Under the pieces are notes generated by a model. The model had not been told where the DNA came from, searched no databases, and saw only the letters and a list, made by a program, of their open reading frames with translations. Source: Halegenticoccus soli (GTDB taxonomy: Archaea; Halobacteriota; Halobacteria; Halobacteriales; Haloferacaceae). Taken from it: DNA of 64,000 nt. Position 1 is the stretch's first letter. The number at the start of each line of letters is the position of its first letter. Positions 23,365 to 32,208 of the stretch are shown piece by piece. Made by a program: the position numbers and the translations under genes. The stretch covers positions 620,001 to 684,000 of the forward strand of contig NZ_PEND01000002.1 of assembly GCF_002844195.1 (NCBI RefSeq), written 5' to 3'.

Positions 23365-24009
23365 TCACCGCTCGTCGTCGACGGTCGCGCTGGTGGCGAC
23401 GCCGCTCGTGACGATCGCCTGGATGCTCTCTTCGACGGTCATGTCCACGTCGTGGATGTGTTCGTCGGGGAGGTAGACGAGGTAGCCGCCCATGACGGGA
23501 TTCGGGGCCAGCGGCACGAAGAGCGTGGTCATGTCCTCGTACCCGGCAGCCTCCCTAACCGCCGGAGAGGGGGTCCCGGTCACGTACCCGAGCGCGTACG
23601 TGCCCTCGTGCGGGAACTCGACCAGCTTCACCTCCTGGAAGCTGTCGGTGTCGTTTTCGAGGAGCACGTCGCTCATCCGGCGAAAGCTGTTGTACACCGA
23701 GCTGACGCCGGGAATCGACTCCATCACCCCGTGGAACACCCCGGCGAGGCGCTCTCCCGGCGTGTGCTCCGCGACGAGGCCGATGACGAGGACGACGGCT
23801 ACCAGCGTCAGCACCGTGCTCGCCTCGATCAGCAGCTCCGGGAACGTCTCGATCGAGTAGTAGTTGACGAGGTCGACGACCGGGTTGAGCGTCCGCGAGA
23901 CGAAGTCGAGAACGAAGCCGAGGACGATGAGCGTGATGATGAACGGGATCGTGAGCGCGGTTCCCGTGATGAACGCCTGCCGAACCGTCTCGCGTATCGA
24001 GTTTCTCAT
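23365..24009 (-). CDS. DUF502-family two-TM membrane protein
   Basis: This 214-residue protein matches the DUF502 layout: a short basic N terminus, a first helix (about 13-36, FITGTALTIPFIITLIVLGFVL), a second helix (about 60-80, STVLTLVAVVLVIGLVAEH), then a conserved soluble part with IPGVSSVYNSFRRM and VPLAPNPVMGGYLVYLP. ATG 24009 puts eight residues before the first helix, as is usual; GTG 24054 would give an odd acidic extension. CGATAAC about 27 bases upstream could be its TATA. The function is unknown; some relatives are linked to membrane trafficking or stress. Confidence 0.85.
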   Translation of the reverse strand: MRNSIRETVRQAFITGTALTIPFIITLIVLGFVLDFVSRTLNPVVDLVNYYSIETFPELLIEASTVLTLVAVVLVIGLVAEHTPGERLAGVFHGVMESIPGVSSVYNSFRRMSDVLLENDTDSFQEVKLVEFPHEGTYALGYVTGTPSPAVREAAGYEDMTTLFVPLAPNPVMGGYLVYLPDEHIHDVDMTVEESIQAIVTSGVATSATVDDER

Positions 24010-24212
24010 CTCCGTGGACTCTCTCGTTTCACACTCGTTATCGGGCGTTCTCACCCCTCAGCTCCGCACCGCGGGTCCGACGAGGGGACCTGTGCCGATC
24101 TGCACGCCCCGAACGGGGGACCAGCGGGGCGGTCGCCGCGCTCGAACGTTCACGGAGCCGAGTGCTTCGCGGAGGCACGCGAAAGAAGCGGATCTCGTTC
24201 CGCCGCGACGGA

Positions 24213-24458
24213 TCACGGGCGTCGGAGCCGCACTTCGTCGTCGACGGCGTCGACGTGTTCCCGCCGCAGTTCGTGCGTCTCGTCGGCGTCGTCCCACCCG
24301 AGCATCGATTTGATCTTGTCGGTGAGGCCCTCGCTCTCGTCGTCGGTCGGCGTCACGCGCGCTCTCCCGTCTCTCACCTCCGAGATCGTTCCGACTCGGG
24401 TTCCCTCGGCGGTGACAACGGGCTTTTCCGCGTCGTCCGTCGTGAACTCTCGTGCCAT
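24213..24458 (-). CDS. PRC-barrel-like small haloarchaeal protein
   Basis: This 81-residue acidic protein (MAREFTTDDAEKPVVTAEGTRVG...VRDGRARV) has the pattern of a beta-barrel PRC-like domain in its first half, a central LTDKIKSMLGWDDAD segment, and a C-terminal VDAVDDEVRLRRP. The same arrangement is common in haloarchaea. No catalytic residues are seen; PRC-type domains usually bind RNA, protein or other partners. The function is not established. Confidence 0.72.
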   Translation of the reverse strand: MAREFTTDDAEKPVVTAEGTRVGTISEVRDGRARVTPTDDESEGLTDKIKSMLGWDDADETHELRREHVDAVDDEVRLRRP

Positions 24459-24697
24459 CGCGTCGTAACGTACGACAGACGCGAAAGACTAGCTGTTGCC
24501 TGCATTTACTGGCACGGTGCGAAGGCTCAGTTCTCGGCGACTGACTCTCGGCGACCGACTCTCGCCGCCGACGAGCGGCGACGTCGCCGTCAGACGCTTT
24601 CGAGCCGGATCAGCCGTCGAATCCGACGGCCGGATAGCCACGATTTTTGTATCTCCGGTTCCTACTCGACGTTGGCGATTGCTGGGAGACCTTACAC

Positions 24698-24853
24698 ATG
24701 AGCGTACTGACGTGGATGATAGACGCGGTCGCCGAGGAGAAACGGGACGGGCTGGTACACGAATGTCGAGAGTGCGGCACGACGCTTCGTCCGGTCGACG
24801 AGCAGTGTCCGCAGTGCGGTTCGGTCGAGATCAGCCACTACGACGTTTCGTAG
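24698..24853 (+). CDS. Small zinc-ribbon protein (51 residues)
   Basis: The protein starts MSVLTWMIDAVAEEKRDG and carries a zinc ribbon formed by C23/C26 (HECRECG) and C37/C40 (CPQCGS). This is a rubredoxin-like two-knuckle zinc finger typical of haloarchaeal micro-proteins. ATG 24698 lies about 50 bases after a TATA-like GATTTTTGTATC, leaving a short leader. It is likely to bind nucleic acid or protein; no partner is indicated by its neighbours. Confidence 0.75.
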   Translation: MSVLTWMIDAVAEEKRDGLVHECRECGTTLRPVDEQCPQCGSVEISHYDVS

Positions 24854-25028
24854 TTCTTCCGCCGCGAACCGCGGCTCCGGCCGACGCCGGTCGACCGGTA
24901 TCGAGACCGAGGCGAGTACGGCTCGCTAGCTTCACGTGAACCGCTGGAGTCCCGCGTAGCCGCGTCGACGACGAGTCACACCACTTAAAACGAGTCACTT
25001 CCTCTGTGTACCCTGGTGAACACACGCT

Positions 25029-25745
25029 ATGGGTGACCTCCCGGACGAGTTCAACTGCACGATCACGAACTGGGACTACATCTACGGTCTCTGCCGGGAC
25101 GTGAGCGACCAGGTGAAAGCCTCGAACTTCGAGCCCGACGTGATCGTCGCGCTCGCGCGCGGGGGCTGGTTCGCCGGCCGGTGCATCTGCGACTTTCTCG
25201 GGCTCGACGACCTCACGAGCCTGAAGATGGAACACTACGTCGGAACCGCACAGAAGACCGGCGAGCCGGAGGTGCGCTACCCGATGCCCGAGGGGAGCGT
25301 CGAGGGCAAGGACGTGCTCATCATCGACGACATCGCGGACACCGGCGGCTCGATCAAGCGCGCCGACGAGTACGTCCACGAGCGCGACCCCGGCGAGGTC
25401 CGAACGGCGACGCTTCAGCTCCTGCAGACCAGCGAGTTCGAGCCGGACTTCATCGGCGAGCGGCTGGAGCAGTGGGCGTGGGTGGTCTACCCGTGGAACT
25501 TCATCGAGGACATGATCGACCTCACGAGCGGCGTGATGGGCAAGGCCGACGACGAGCGCTTCGAGAAGGACGACATCCGCCACTACCTCTCGGAGTACCA
25601 CAACATCGACCGCATCGAGATGGAGATCGCCCAGCCGAACCGCCTCGACGAGGTCCTCGCGGAGATGGAGCGCCGCGGGTACGTCGAGCCCACCCCCGAC
25701 GGGGCGACGTGGCGGCTCGTCGAGAACGAGGGGATCGGCGCGTAG
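25029..25745 (+). CDS. Purine phosphoribosyltransferase-like protein
   Basis: This 238-residue cytoplasmic enzyme has a type I phosphoribosyltransferase domain. VIVALARGGWFAG (38-50) is the N-terminal part, and VLIIDDIADTGGSIK (96-110) is the PRPP-binding loop. It transfers phosphoribosyl from PRPP to a purine base, with guanine/xanthine salvage most likely from archaeal relatives. The C-terminal 60 residues (RHYLSEYHNIDRIEMEIAQPNRLDEVLAEMERRGYV) form an extra helical extension. An HD-domain nucleotidase-like gene follows after 7 bases, so the pair may handle nucleotide salvage together. The base specificity cannot be assigned. Confidence 0.85.
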   Translation: MGDLPDEFNCTITNWDYIYGLCRDVSDQVKASNFEPDVIVALARGGWFAGRCICDFLGLDDLTSLKMEHYVGTAQKTGEPEVRYPMPEGSVEGKDVLIIDDIADTGGSIKRADEYVHERDPGEVRTATLQLLQTSEFEPDFIGERLEQWAWVVYPWNFIEDMIDLTSGVMGKADDERFEKDDIRHYLSEYHNIDRIEMEIAQPNRLDEVLAEMERRGYVEPTPDGATWRLVENEGIGA

Positions 25746-25752
25746 CGCGTCC

Positions 25753-26520
25753 GTGACCGTGTCTTCGTCCGGAGACGCGATCGAGACGCTCCTGCGCGCG
25801 TACGGCCTGAAGGACGAGCGCCGGACCGGCTGGCAGCTCCGCGGCGTCGACGACCCCGAGTCGGTCGCCGGCCACACCTGGGGTGTGAGTCTCCTGTGTC
25901 TGCTCTTCGGCGAGCGCGCCGGCGTCGACGTGGGGCGCGCGCTCGAACTCGCGGTCGTCCACGACCTCGCGGAGGCCGAGACGGGCGACGTGCCGACCCG
26001 CGCGGACTCGACCGCGGAGACGGTGGACCCCGACGAGAAAGAGCGGCTGGAGCGCGAGGCGATGGCGGAGCTGGTCGCCGGCTTCGACGGTGCGAGCCCG
26101 CCGGTCGACGCCGACGGTCTCCTCGCCCGGTGGGAGGAGTACGAGGCGCGCGACACGCCCGAGGCGGTGTTCGTAAAGGAGATGGACCTCGTGGACATGT
26201 GCCTGCAGGCGCTGCTGTACGAGCTGGAGGGGCGGTACGACCCCGCCGAGGGCGACGCGTTCCGCGAGTACGACGACCTCGACGAGTTCTTCGCGACCGC
26301 CGAACCGCGGCTCCGGACGGAGCTCGGTCGCGAGCTGGTCGCGGATATCAGGGAGCGATACGAGTGGGCGAAGGGCGGCGACGGGACCGGCGACGGTGAC
26401 GGGACCGACGGCGACGGAGCCCGCGGAGACGTCGGTGACGAACCCCGCGGCCACGCCGAACCGGCGGAGGTCAGGGATCGGTGGAACCGCTCCGCCGATC
26501 GATCGGGTACCGACGAGTGA
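25753..26520 (+). CDS. HD-domain phosphohydrolase (HDDC2/YfbR-like 5'-nucleotidase)
   Basis: This 255-residue protein carries the HD metal site: H41 (VAGHTWGV), H70-D71 (VVHDLAEAETGDV) and the later aspartate in VKEMDLVDMCLQ. The sequence resembles the HDDC2/YfbR group, which removes phosphate from deoxynucleoside monophosphates. The start is GTG 25753, 7 bases after the phosphoribosyltransferase stop, so they share an mRNA. The last 55 residues are a low-complexity Gly/Asp tail (GDGTGDGDGTDGDG...) that other family members lack and that may be disordered. Nucleotide salvage is inferred from both genes. Confidence 0.82.
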   Translation: MTVSSSGDAIETLLRAYGLKDERRTGWQLRGVDDPESVAGHTWGVSLLCLLFGERAGVDVGRALELAVVHDLAEAETGDVPTRADSTAETVDPDEKERLEREAMAELVAGFDGASPPVDADGLLARWEEYEARDTPEAVFVKEMDLVDMCLQALLYELEGRYDPAEGDAFREYDDLDEFFATAEPRLRTELGRELVADIRERYEWAKGGDGTGDGDGTDGDGARGDVGDEPRGHAEPAEVRDRWNRSADRSGTDE

Positions 26521-26652
26521 CCGGCGGTCGAGGACTCCGGGACGTTCTCGGCGACGAGCTCCCACCGGTCGCGCTCGGTGACGTTCTCTCTCGCCCGATT
26601 GTGACCCGTGTGGCCCCCTCTCGTGAGGATTCACGAACTATCACGAATGTAG

Positions 26653-26670
26653 TTACTCAAAAATGAGTAA
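26653..26670. promoter_or_regulatory. Perfect palindrome in a promoter region
   Basis: TTACTCA (26653-26659), a 4-A loop, then TGAGTAA (26664-26670) form a perfect 7-bp inverted repeat. It overlaps a probable TATA region (GTAAATCTTTT, 26667-26677) and lies about 35 bases before a leader frame at 26706. It could be an operator or a terminator for the HD gene. A second inverted repeat (TCAGC...GCTGA) lies at 26677-26698. Confidence 0.5.
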
Positions 26671-26705
26671 ATCTTTTCAGCGGCGATCTCCGAGCTGAAA
26701 GTGTC

Positions 26706-26762
26706 ATGAACGGGATCGTCCTTCCGAACGCATCTACCGTTGCACAGGAGCGACAACCATGA
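26706..26762 (+). CDS. Candidate 18-codon leader frame overlapping the next gene
   Basis: ATG 26706 opens an 18-codon frame (MNGIVLPNASTVAQERQP) whose TGA overlaps the ATG of the membrane protein gene (ATGA at 26759-26762). It is positioned as the first cistron after the palindromic promoter region. Coupling of this kind could set the level of the downstream protein. No function for the peptide is claimed. Confidence 0.35.
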   Translation: MNGIVLPNASTVAQERQP

Positions 26763-27079
26763 TCTGGCAGGACTTCGTCTTTCTCGCGGGGAGCACCTTC
26801 TCCATCGTCGTCCTCGCGCCGACACTTCGAAACTCGATGGCGCGGGTTCCCCTGGGGACGAGCGTTCCGTCCTGTCTCATCGGCCTCCTCTACGGCGTCA
26901 CGTTTCTCACGATGGACATGACGTTCTCCGCCGTCGGATCGCTGCTCACGGGCGTCCTCTGGGCGCTCATCGCCTCGGTCCGATCACCCCGCGGCAGGGA
27001 AGCCGCGGCGGCTCTTTTCCCCGGTCGGTTCCGGAGCGACGCCGACGCGAGTCGGGCGGCGAGTCCCGGCGCAGACTGA
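26759..27079 (+). CDS. Small haloarchaeal membrane protein
   Basis: This 106-residue protein has three helices (about 6-22, 37-53 and 55-73) and an arginine-rich, disordered C terminus. MIWQDFVFLAGSTFSIVVLAPTLRNS and TFLTMDMTFSAVGS are characteristic of a widespread uncharacterised haloarchaeal family. GGAG lies 9 bases before ATG 26759. The frame overlaps the stop of a short leader frame. The function is unknown; a general membrane or sensing role cannot be told from sequence. Confidence 0.75.
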   Translation: MIWQDFVFLAGSTFSIVVLAPTLRNSMARVPLGTSVPSCLIGLLYGVTFLTMDMTFSAVGSLLTGVLWALIASVRSPRGREAAAALFPGRFRSDADASRAASPGAD

Positions 27080-27109
27080 ACGGCGCGTCGGCTCGCCGAT
27101 CGCCGATCG

Positions 27110-27838
27110 TCAGTGCGTGGCGTCGGTTCGGACGGGCGGGTCGTCGGCGGTTCGAACGGGCGATCCGTCGGCGGCCACCCCGTCGACGAAGTTCCGGAAC
27201 ACGCGTCGGCTTTTCAGCGAGGCGCGGTAGTTCTCCGCGGTGACCGTCGCGAGCGCCGCCTCTCGCGCCGCGTCGGACACGTCCATCTCCGCGAGCAGTT
27301 CCCGCGCGAACGCCGACCCGACCTCCGGGTGGAACTGGATCGTCGCGATCCGGTCGCCGATCCGGAGCGCCTGGATCCCGAAGTCGTTCTCGGCGAGCAC
27401 CTCCGCGCCCGCCGGCGGGGCGGTGACCGCGTCCTCGTGGCAGGCGAAGGCGGTGAACTCCGCGGGGAGTCCGGCGAACAGCGGATCCTCCGGGCGATCG
27501 ACGGAGACGGTCCGGTACCCCAGTTCCATCTCGGGCATCCGCGTCACCTCCCCGCCGAGCGCGTCCGCGATGAGCTGGTGGCCGAAACAGACGCCGAACA
27601 GCGGAACGTCCGCCGCCCGGATCCACCTTCGGAGCGCTCGCACGTACGCGAGGTCGTCGTTGACGCTGTCTATCGAACCGGTGACGATCGCGCCGTCGAC
27701 GGCTTCCGGGTCGGGGAGGTCGAGGCCCCGCGCGTCGGCGACGGTCGGATCGATCCCCTCGATCTCCCCGAGCAGGCGGAGGAAGTTCCGCCGCACCGGC
27801 TCCGGTTTGTGGGAGACGTTCAGAAGTGCGATCTTCAT
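27110..27838 (-). CDS. Class I glutamine amidotransferase (GMP synthase glutaminase-like)
   Basis: This 242-residue protein has the class I amidotransferase triad: C84 in FGVCFGHQL, and H170 with E172 in IQFHPEVG. ATG 27838 gives MKIALLNVSHKPEPVRRNFL as the first beta strand, which fits; the upstream start at 27880 is unlikely. Stand-alone proteins like this release ammonia from glutamine for a partner synthetase, or act on glutamyl compounds. No synthetase gene is adjacent, so the partner is unknown. Confidence 0.86.
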   Translation of the reverse strand: MKIALLNVSHKPEPVRRNFLRLLGEIEGIDPTVADARGLDLPDPEAVDGAIVTGSIDSVNDDLAYVRALRRWIRAADVPLFGVCFGHQLIADALGGEVTRMPEMELGYRTVSVDRPEDPLFAGLPAEFTAFACHEDAVTAPPAGAEVLAENDFGIQALRIGDRIATIQFHPEVGSAFARELLAEMDVSDAAREAALATVTAENYRASLKSRRVFRNFVDGVAADGSPVRTADDPPVRTDATH

Positions 27839-28033
27839 TTCACGCGGAATAGTCCGTCGAGATCGGCCAAGAGTATTCACCGCCTACCGTTCCTCGCCAC
27901 TCCGCCGGCCGAAACGCCGCTTTTCTGTCCTCTTCGTCACGGTCGGCGGACGACCGGAACCGGTCCGATAGTCCGCGCTTGACGGCGGTTACGCGGACGG
28001 TACCCCGATCGCGAAACGGACGTCGGGGCCGCG

Positions 28034-28116
28034 CAACCGACGTCGGAATCCGAACGACCGGCGTCGGGATCCGCGCGACCGGCGTCGGGGGCACGCGACC
28101 AGCGTCGGAGCGGCGG
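28034..28116. repeat. Four degenerate tandem copies of a ~21-bp repeat
   Basis: Units begin at about 28034, 28055, 28076 and 28096, each built on CGACCGGCGTCGGGATCCGCG with a few changes. They lie in the 350-base gap (27839-28187) between the divergently placed amidotransferase gene and the end of the carboxypeptidase gene. The rest of the gap shows no gene. The unit contains a CCGGCGTCGG near-palindrome. Confidence 0.7.
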
Positions 28117-28187
28117 CTAGTGTCGGCGCGCGCGACCGGCGTCCGGACGCGCATCGGCGGCCCGAACGGCGCGCGTCGACGATCGGA

Positions 28188-31112
28188 TCATCGCTCGCTC
28201 CGGACCCCGCCGTACGTCGCCACTAACTCGCCGTCGACGTACCGCTCCTGCCGGTACCCGAGCGCGTTCGTCAGCATCGTGTGGCCGAGGAACGTCGCCG
28301 TGTATTCGAGGAGCCCGAACGGGTGGAGGTCGCCCTGTTCGGCGGGCGGGAGCAACCCGGCTATGACGTGAATTCCGGCGTCGCCGTCGGCGCCTCCGGT
28401 GAGAGAACCGGCGGAGACCCACGACTCGGGAGCGGTGAACGGATCGTCCTCTGAGAGGCCGGCGACGGATCCGCCCGCGCGCTCGAACGCCTCGACGTCG
28501 ACGACGGTCAACGGCGCCGTCCCGGGCACGCTGATCGGGTACCCGAGCGGGGCCGGCTTCCACAGCTCCCGCTGTATCGGACGCGTGCCGGCGAGGAGCG
28601 GGTGCCCCTCGGTTCTCTCGGAGAGGAACGCGCTGAACGTCCGGATCTCGGTGACGTCGTCGGCGGTCAGTTCGCTTGCCAGTCCGTTCGACAGCGGGCC
28701 GAGCAGCGCCACGCCGCGATCGGTGAGGACGAGGTTTCCGCCCGCCTCGACGAAGGCGTCGAGGGCCGCGACGTACCGGGGATCGTCGATCCCTTCGGCG
28801 TGACTGACCACGAGGTTGTCCACGGCGGGGACGTCGCTGCGCCCCCGGAAGAGCGCGCCGGACCGAACGTCGTCGATCGAGACGCCCGAAAACCGCGTCG
28901 ATCCCCGTTCCGACGGCTCGCCTCGCCGCCTCCCGTCGCCGGGCGCGGACAGGGCGTCCGCGTAGTCGCGGAAGTACGCGAGCGGCGAGACGCTGTAGGC
29001 CCGCTGTTCGTAGCCGAGGACGTCCACCGGATCCGGCCCCTCGACGCCGTCGCTCGCCCCGTCCAGCACGACTGCGGACCGGATGGAGACCGCGGCTCCG
29101 CCGGTCCCGCGGAGGGTCTTGAGTTCGACCGACCACTCGCCGGCGGTCGGCGACTCCACGTACCACTCGGCGGTTCGCTTCGGCTGACCGCCCGCCCCCG
29201 CCGCCATCGGGTTGAACGTCCCGACCACGCGACCGGTCGGGTCCCGGAGCCGGACTTTGACGAACGCGGCGCCGTCGGGGCGGACGGACAGCGAGAGGCT
29301 CCGCGCTCCGTCCGGCACGTCGACCGTCTCCGTCGCGGGCCGGTTTCCGACGTCGACCTCCCGCGTTCGGACCCGCCGGGTCGCGTCGCTCGCGGCCAGA
29401 TCCGCCGACGTGCGCGTCAGCGCGTCCGTCGTCACGTACGCCGTCCTCGCGTTCCCGGTCTCGACGGTCGCCTCGACGGTCCGGGCGGCGTGTTCGACCG
29501 TGGATCGGATGACCTCCTGGTAGCCGATCACCTGGAGCTCGATGAGCTCCTCGACGAAGGGCCGCCGGTCGAAGACGCGGTTGTCCCACCCCATCTCGTG
29601 GGCCATCATCCGCACCCCCAGGCCGCCCTTCTCCTCGGGCTGGCTCATCCAGCTGATTAGCGTGCCCGTGGTGGTGTACCCGATCGTGTCGAGAATGGTC
29701 CCGTACGCGTACGCCTCGTCCGGCGTGGGAAGCTCGTCACCGTCGACGCCGATCTCGTCGCCGATGTCCGCGTTCAGCTCCTCGAAGAAGTCGCGACGCT
29801 CGTCGAGCAGCGGTCCGAGCGCGGCTTCGAGGCGGCGGTCGGTCCGCCGGTTCCACTCGTAGAGGTCGTGGAACTCCTCGTGGGTGTACTGATCGTTGAC
29901 CACGAGCCCCTCGATGAAGTCCTCAGACCAGAACATCCCGTGGAGGTCGGAACCGATGGAGAGGTTCTCGTAGTCCCGGAAGTGCTCGACCACGGCCAGG
30001 GCGTCCGGGACCGTCTCCGCGTACCTGTCCGGGACGTCCTCGTCGACGCCGGGGTCGTCGTCGGCGAGGTTCGTCCCGTTCGGCTCCGCGGGGTTGTACT
30101 CCGCGTCGATCCATCCAACGGTCGGGTACTGGCGGTTGGGGTCGACGCCCGTCGCGGTCTGGCGCTTGAACGAGTTGTTCGACAGGTCGTACTGCGGGTT
30201 CCGGGAGACCCACCCGTCCGGGTTGGCGTAGAGGAACACGAGCGCGACGTCGTCGAGCAGCCGCTCGATCGCCGGCTCCTCCCCGGCGAGTATTCGCTCG
30301 ATCATCCTGGACCCGGCCTCGGCCCCCGACCGCTCGTCGCCGTGGATCGAGAGCACGAAGAGCGCCTTCTCCTTCTCGCGGAACCGCGCCCGATCGGTGA
30401 CGTCGTTCGTGAGCTCGGCGACGACGAGATCCTTCGGATCCCTCTCGTCGAGAAAGAGGTTGTCGTGGCCGGGGCTCTCGCCGATGGGGGTGACGCGCAG
30501 CCGGTCGGGGTTGTCGGACCGCAGTCGATCCAGCCCGTCGAGGAGCTGTTCGTAGTCGACGAAGCCGACGCTGTCGCGCACGTCCGGGAAGACGCCGCGC
30601 GGGTACGCCCCGAGCCGCCAGAACGGGTTGGACCCCGGCGAGAACCGCAGCGATTCGACCGATTCAACCCCGACCGCGTCCGCAACCTGCGCCTCGGTCA
30701 ACTCGGCGTAGGCGGCGATCGCGGGATCCGTGGTCGTGATCGGATCGATTCCCAGATCGCGGAGGTCGTCGAATCCGTCCGCGCTCGTCAGCGTGAGGAG
30801 CGTCGGCACCTCGTAGTCGGCCGGGGTTCGGTCGACCACGAACGCGTAGAGGTCCGTCAGCTTCGGCGAGGACGCCCCCTCGGCGGCCGTATCGGCCCTG
30901 GCTTCAGCCTCGCCGGCGGTCGGGTCGGTTCGCCCCTCGACCGCTCCGGTCGCCGCGCCGGGAAGCGCGATCGCGCCGGCGGTGATCGAAGAGAGGCGGA
31001 CGAACTCCCGGCGCGAGACGGGGGCGTCGGCGAACCGGTCGGATCCGGACGCCGCGGCGTCCGACGCGTCTCCGGCGGATTGATTCATATCTTCTCTCGT
31101 ATGGAAATTCAT
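28188..31112 (-). CDS. Tat-exported M14 zinc carboxypeptidase with C-terminal extension
   Basis: This 974-residue secreted protein begins with a Tat signal (SRREFVRLSSITAGAIALPGA, about residues 32-52). The catalytic domain has the M14 zinc ligands H257 and E260 (HGDERSGAE) and H391 (SDLHGMF), plus NPDGW and DPNRQYPT as in carboxypeptidases. After about residue 560 follow a beta-rich region (RSLSLSVRPDGAAFVKVRL...GTFNPM) and a Rossmann-like C-terminal region (VDNLVVSHAEGIDD...AFVEAGGNLVLTDRG) resembling glutamine-amidotransferase-like folds without their catalytic cysteine. ATG 31112 fits a TATA (AATTTAATTA, about 31140-31150). It probably digests peptides outside the cell. Confidence 0.88.
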   Translation of the reverse strand: MNFHTREDMNQSAGDASDAAASGSDRFADAPVSRREFVRLSSITAGAIALPGAATGAVEGRTDPTAGEAEARADTAAEGASSPKLTDLYAFVVDRTPADYEVPTLLTLTSADGFDDLRDLGIDPITTTDPAIAAYAELTEAQVADAVGVESVESLRFSPGSNPFWRLGAYPRGVFPDVRDSVGFVDYEQLLDGLDRLRSDNPDRLRVTPIGESPGHDNLFLDERDPKDLVVAELTNDVTDRARFREKEKALFVLSIHGDERSGAEAGSRMIERILAGEEPAIERLLDDVALVFLYANPDGWVSRNPQYDLSNNSFKRQTATGVDPNRQYPTVGWIDAEYNPAEPNGTNLADDDPGVDEDVPDRYAETVPDALAVVEHFRDYENLSIGSDLHGMFWSEDFIEGLVVNDQYTHEEFHDLYEWNRRTDRRLEAALGPLLDERRDFFEELNADIGDEIGVDGDELPTPDEAYAYGTILDTIGYTTTGTLISWMSQPEEKGGLGVRMMAHEMGWDNRVFDRRPFVEELIELQVIGYQEVIRSTVEHAARTVEATVETGNARTAYVTTDALTRTSADLAASDATRRVRTREVDVGNRPATETVDVPDGARSLSLSVRPDGAAFVKVRLRDPTGRVVGTFNPMAAGAGGQPKRTAEWYVESPTAGEWSVELKTLRGTGGAAVSIRSAVVLDGASDGVEGPDPVDVLGYEQRAYSVSPLAYFRDYADALSAPGDGRRRGEPSERGSTRFSGVSIDDVRSGALFRGRSDVPAVDNLVVSHAEGIDDPRYVAALDAFVEAGGNLVLTDRGVALLGPLSNGLASELTADDVTEIRTFSAFLSERTEGHPLLAGTRPIQRELWKPAPLGYPISVPGTAPLTVVDVEAFERAGGSVAGLSEDDPFTAPESWVSAGSLTGGADGDAGIHVIAGLLPPAEQGDLHPFGLLEYTATFLGHTMLTNALGYRQERYVDGELVATYGGVRSER

Positions 31113-31244
31113 CGTTCAGAGATACAACAAACACGATGAATAATTAAATTTCCTAACTCGAATTCGCTGTCACTTCCGGCGAGGTCCGATCGACGCGTCG
31201 CCGACACCGAAGCGCTTGTAACGGCGGACGGGGTCGAACCACCC

Positions 31245-32201
31245 ATGTCGCTGTTCTCCATCTTCGCGACGGCGATCCTCCCCATCGTCGCCATCGCAGC
31301 CGTCGGCTTTCTGCTCGGGCGGACGCGGGACGTGGACCCCGGCCCCCTCAACACGATCACGGTGTACGTGCTCGCGCCGGCGCTGGTGTTTCACAGCCTG
31401 GCGACGACGACGCTCGGCGGATCGACGCTGGTGCGCGTCGTCGCCGGCGTGGCCGCCTACGTCGTCGCGATGCTCGTCTTCACCGAGCTCGTCGGTCGGT
31501 TGACGGGCGAGTCCGAACCGCTCCTCAGCGCGCTCGTGCTCGTGAGCGCCTTCCCGAACTCCGGCAACTACGGCATCCCGCTGTCGGAGTTCGCCTTCGG
31601 GGCCGTCGGCCGGAGCACCGCGGTGCTGTACCTCGCCGCGCAGAGCGTGCTCATCTACACCGTCGGCGTCTACGTCGCCTCCCGGAGCGGCGGGACGGCC
31701 GGCCTCCGGGGGGTAAAGCGGGTGCTGAAGATCCCCCTCGTCTACGCCGTCGCGGGGGCGCTTTTCGTCCGCTGGCTCGGGGTCGTCCCCCCGGCGGACG
31801 CCACCGCCATGGCGACGCTGAAACTCGTTGGCGACTCCTCGATCCCGGTGATGCTCCTGATCCTCGGTATCCAGCTCGCCCGGACCGACTACGGCGCGGC
31901 GCTGTCGCGGGCGGGGAAGGCGAACGTGCTGAAGATGGTCGTCGCGCCGTTCGTCGGCCTCGGGGTCGCGTTGATCCTGGGGTTCGAAGACCAGACCGTC
32001 GCCCGCGTGTTCGTCCTGGAGTGTGCGACGCCCGCGGCGATCACGCCGCTCATCCTCCTCATCGAGTTCGCCGGCGGCGAGCGCGTCGGCGGCGTCTCCG
32101 TCGCCGAGTACGTCAGCACGGTGGTGCTCACGACGACCCTCGTGAGCGTGCCGCTTTTGACGCTGCTCATCGCGCTCCTTGACTCGGGGATGGTGCTGTA
32201 G
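31245..32201 (+). CDS. AEC-family (auxin efflux carrier-like) transporter
   Basis: This 318-residue membrane protein has about ten helices in two inverted halves. Family marks include GFLLGRTRDVDPGPLNTITVYVLAPALVFHSL near the start, SAFPNSGNYGIPL (a crossing loop), and the second-half ECATPAAITPLILL. AEC transporters move organic acids or amino acids; the substrate here is unknown. It is read divergently from the carboxypeptidase gene and converges with the MATE gene 7 bases away. Confidence 0.9.
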   Translation: MSLFSIFATAILPIVAIAAVGFLLGRTRDVDPGPLNTITVYVLAPALVFHSLATTTLGGSTLVRVVAGVAAYVVAMLVFTELVGRLTGESEPLLSALVLVSAFPNSGNYGIPLSEFAFGAVGRSTAVLYLAAQSVLIYTVGVYVASRSGGTAGLRGVKRVLKIPLVYAVAGALFVRWLGVVPPADATAMATLKLVGDSSIPVMLLILGIQLARTDYGAALSRAGKANVLKMVVAPFVGLGVALILGFEDQTVARVFVLECATPAAITPLILLIEFAGGERVGGVSVAEYVSTVVLTTTLVSVPLLTLLIALLDSGMVL

Positions 32202-32208
32202 CGCCGGC

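Noticed and set aside
28034-28116. CRISPR array
   Set aside because: The units are contiguous and degenerate, without unique spacers of 30-40 bases, and no cas genes occur in the window.
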